DNA of 51,587 nucleotides from UBA4656 sp002405525. GTDB lineage: Bacteria > Pseudomonadota > Gammaproteobacteria > Xanthomonadales > Ahniellaceae. Within the stretch, counting starts at the first letter, position 1. Each line of letters starts with the position of its first letter. The notes beneath the pieces were generated by a model, which worked only from the letters and a program-made list of their open reading frames with translations, had not been told where the DNA came from and searched no databases. The position numbers and the translations under genes were made by a program. Of this stretch, positions 49,971 to 51,587 are shown piece by piece. The stretch is taken from NCBI GenBank assembly GCA_036723735.1, contig DAIMGT010000020.1:1-51587 (forward strand). The letters run 5' to 3'.

Positions 49971-51152
49971 GTAGGAGCGCGCTTGCGCGCGATTGCCACG
50001 TCTCGATCTTGCCGTAAGCGTCTTGCGTCGAGGTCTTCGGTGCAGGAGCGCTGCGTGCAGCGCGACCGCAACGTCCCGACCGTGCCGCAGGCGCCTTGCA
50101 TCGCGCCCTCGACCGTAGGAGCGCGCTTGCGCGCGACCGCCACGTCGCGATCCTGCCTTAAGCGTCTTGCGTCGAGGTCTCCGGTGTAGGAGCGCTGCGT
50201 GCAGCGCGACCGCCACGTCCCGATCTTGCCGAAGGTGTATTGAGCGCGGGGTTGTGTTGTTGTCGCAAGCGACAAAGCGTTTTCGTGCCGCTGCCGCGGC
50301 CCGACCAGGGGGGCTTGCTTGTCCAAGCCCCCCTGGACCCCCAAGGACACCCCGACGCGCCGCCGCGGGGCTCCTGCCCCGCGGTTCCCTGCGCTTCTCG
50401 GCGGCGCGCAGGGGCCCCATTGAACGAACCCGCCATCCATGGCTGGTTCTCAATACATGGCGTAGGCATCGCTTCGCGTGTGGCATGCACCCAGCAGAAG
50501 AAGCGGAACCGTCGGTACCACGAGACAACCAGCCATGGATGGCGGGTTTGTCCACCGGGGCCCCCTAAGGTCCGCCGAGCATCGCAGGGCGCTCAGGTTC
50601 CCGGCCCCGAAGGGGGCGGGTCCACGGATGGACCCGCGTTCGCGCAGGCGCAGGATGCGCCGTAAGCGAACCCCTGAGTGACCGAGAAGCACAGGGCACC
50701 GCGCGCCAGGAAGGCGCGCGGCGGACCGCCGGGGGTGTGTTGGAGGTGCAGGAGGCCTTGCACAAGCAAGGTCTCCTGCTCGCGCCGCGGTAGCGGCGCG
50801 AAACGCTTTGTCGCTCGCGGCAGCAAGGCAATCTCGCACACAAGACGCCAGCGGCAAGATCGGGACGTTGCGATCGCGCTGCACGCAGCGCTCCTACAGC
50901 GGAGATCTCGACGCAAGACGCCTGCGGCAAGATCGCGACGTGACGGTCGCGCGCAAGCGCGCTCCTACGGTCGAGCACGCGGTGCAAGATGCCTGCAGCA
51001 AGATCGGGCCGTGGCGGTCGCGCGCAAGCGCGCTCCTACGGGTGAAGCAGCGGTGCGAAACGGGTCGTCGGTTGCGGCAGCGACACAGCCCCGCGTGCAA
51101 GTCGCCAACGGCCAGATCGAGACGTGGCGGTCGCGCGCAAGCGCGCTCCTAC
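49971..51152. repeat. Mirrored array of REP palindromes
   Basis: No credible gene lies between 49946 and 51356. Four plus-orientation units begin with GTAGGAGCGC or GCAGGAGCGC at 49971, 50042, 50115 and 50186 (spacing 71-73 bp). Four minus-orientation units end with GCGCTCCTAC at 50897, 50968, 51039 and 51152 (spacing 71, 71, 113). Two inner palindromes alternate on the left (A core GCGCTTGCGC; B core GCTGCGTGCAGC; order A-B-A-B), and the right is B-A-A-A. Linkers between units are also conserved (ACGTC...CGATCTTGCCG...GCGTCTTGCGTCGAGG). A second module, containing GACAAAGCGTTT, occurs around 50270 (plus orientation) and near 50800 and 51055 (minus orientation). The arms meet at an inverted repeat around 50487. 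Confidence 0.85.
50411..50564. repeat. Central inverted repeat of the mirrored array
   Basis: 50427-50448 and 50527-50548 are perfect 22-bp reverse complements (core CCATCCATGG / CCATGGATGG), separated by 78 nt. Outside them, after 8 unpaired bases on each side, GGGGCCCC at 50411-50418 and 50557-50564 pairs again. Confidence 0.85.
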
Positions 51153-51356
51153 AGGTGAAGCAGAGGCAGCGGCGATCCCGACCATCCGCCGACAGAATGC
51201 CACCGCAAGACCCATCGCCCGCTGACACACAACCTCCACCCGTGACCAAGGTCACCCCATGACCTGCCACACATGCCCCCGCCCACCCCGCAGCCCCAGC
51301 ATCGACCCGTTCCATGCCGGCGCTGAGGGCGCCGGTCCATCGTTCCGGGGAAGACC

Positions 51357-51587
51357 ATGCTGACCATCAAGAACCTGTCGAAGACGTACGCCAACGGCGT
51401 GCGGGCGCTGAACCATGTCTCGCTCGACATCCCGAAGGGGCTGTTCGGGCTGCTGGGGCCGAACGGTGCCGGCAAATCGTCCCTGATGCGGACCATCGCC
51501 ACCCTGCAAGAGCCCGACGAGGGCTCGATCACCTTCGACGGCATCGACGTGCTGCGCGACAAGGACGCCGTGCGCCGCACGCTGGGC
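51357..51587 (+). CDS. ABC transporter ATP-binding protein, 5' part
   Basis: The first 77 codons, cut by the window end. MLTIKNLSKTYANGVRALNHV is followed by Walker A GPNGAGKSSLM at about 34-44 and the Q-loop region beginning after GSITFDGIDV. This is the nucleotide-binding subunit of an ABC transporter, of the type (LFGLLGPNGAGKSSLMRTIATL) found in ABC-2-like exporters. GGGGAAG lies just before the ATG. The substrate cannot be told from this part. Confidence 0.85.
   Translation, partial: MLTIKNLSKTYANGVRALNHVSLDIPKGLFGLLGPNGAGKSSLMRTIATLQEPDEGSITFDGIDVLRDKDAVRRTLG

Noticed and set aside
50427..50548. 22-bp inverted repeat as the ends of an insertion sequence
   Set aside because: Only 78 nt lie between the arms, with no transposase; no target-site duplication is evident.
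49902..50665. Several open frames on both strands in the REP array
   Set aside because: Their sequence is translation of the repeat units (RDRDVAVA, ALLHRR and similar recur in each), with no domain or start signal.
49971..51152. Possible CRISPR array because of the 71-bp periodicity
   Set aside because: The stretches between palindromes are themselves conserved, the palindromes vary, orientation flips in the middle, and no cas gene is present.

Overview
The window is a very GC-rich (about 70 % by eye) chromosomal segment whose gene content and order point to a gammaproteobacterium of the Xanthomonadales/Lysobacterales (Xanthomonadaceae or Rhodanobacteraceae type). The reasons are: pgeF-rluD divergent from bamD; engB next to cytochrome c4, dsbA and an EEP-family hydrolase; a fused ThrA (aspartokinase/homoserine dehydrogenase) in a thrABC operon; a PepSY-PhoP-PhoQ operon; and a secreted protein carrying the FANGFE-type C-terminal motif I associate with this group. 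This placement is inference from content, not from a marker-gene comparison.

Layout. 0-5.3 kb: pgeF and rluD (minus), bamD and a LOG-family protein (plus), a TfoX C-terminal protein and free-methionine-sulfoxide reductase (minus), bioD (plus). 5.5-11.3 kb: one 1,930-residue secreted parallel beta-helix protein with two helix halves, Ig-like and DUF11 domains. 11.4-18.4 kb: Dcp-type lipoprotein peptidase, gshA and engB (minus), cytochrome c4, dsbA and an EEP hydrolase. 18.5-28.5 kb: a membrane TPR protein, a first histidine kinase/response regulator pair, a rimB-rimK pair, a secreted lineage-type protein, tRNA-Gly(CCC), and the PhoPQ-PepSY operon. 28.6-31.6 kb: a GbsR/MarR-type regulator in front of a cyanide-insensitive-type cytochrome bd oxidase (cydAB).

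31.6-37.5 kb is the accessory part. A HTH-DUF433 (VapB45-like) protein, a DUF3800 putative nuclease and a large single-chain MmeI-like restriction-modification enzyme sit between two copies of a 45-bp heptamer-based repeat. REP-type palindromes have entered the coding sequence of the RM enzyme in frame, and a minus-strand terminator for the RM gene lies inside the DUF3800 reading frame, which lacks a stop where the family normally ends.

37.5-49.9 kb returns to housekeeping: a DUF6498 membrane protein, thrC-thrB-thrA (minus, with an unusually wide thrA-thrB gap filled by a hairpin repeat), a universal-stress-protein/P-type ATPase overlap pair, dusA, a one-domain voltage-gated cation channel and a glutathione S-transferase. 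49.97-51.15 kb has no credible gene. It holds a mirrored array of REP palindromes, four units in one orientation on the left and four in the other on the right, around a perfect 22-bp inverted repeat. The window ends in the first 77 codons of an ABC transporter ATPase.

The best candidates for something undescribed are the mirrored REP array, the possible DUF433 + DUF3800 toxin-antitoxin-like pair without a PIN toxin, and the repeat-bracketed RM cassette as a whole.
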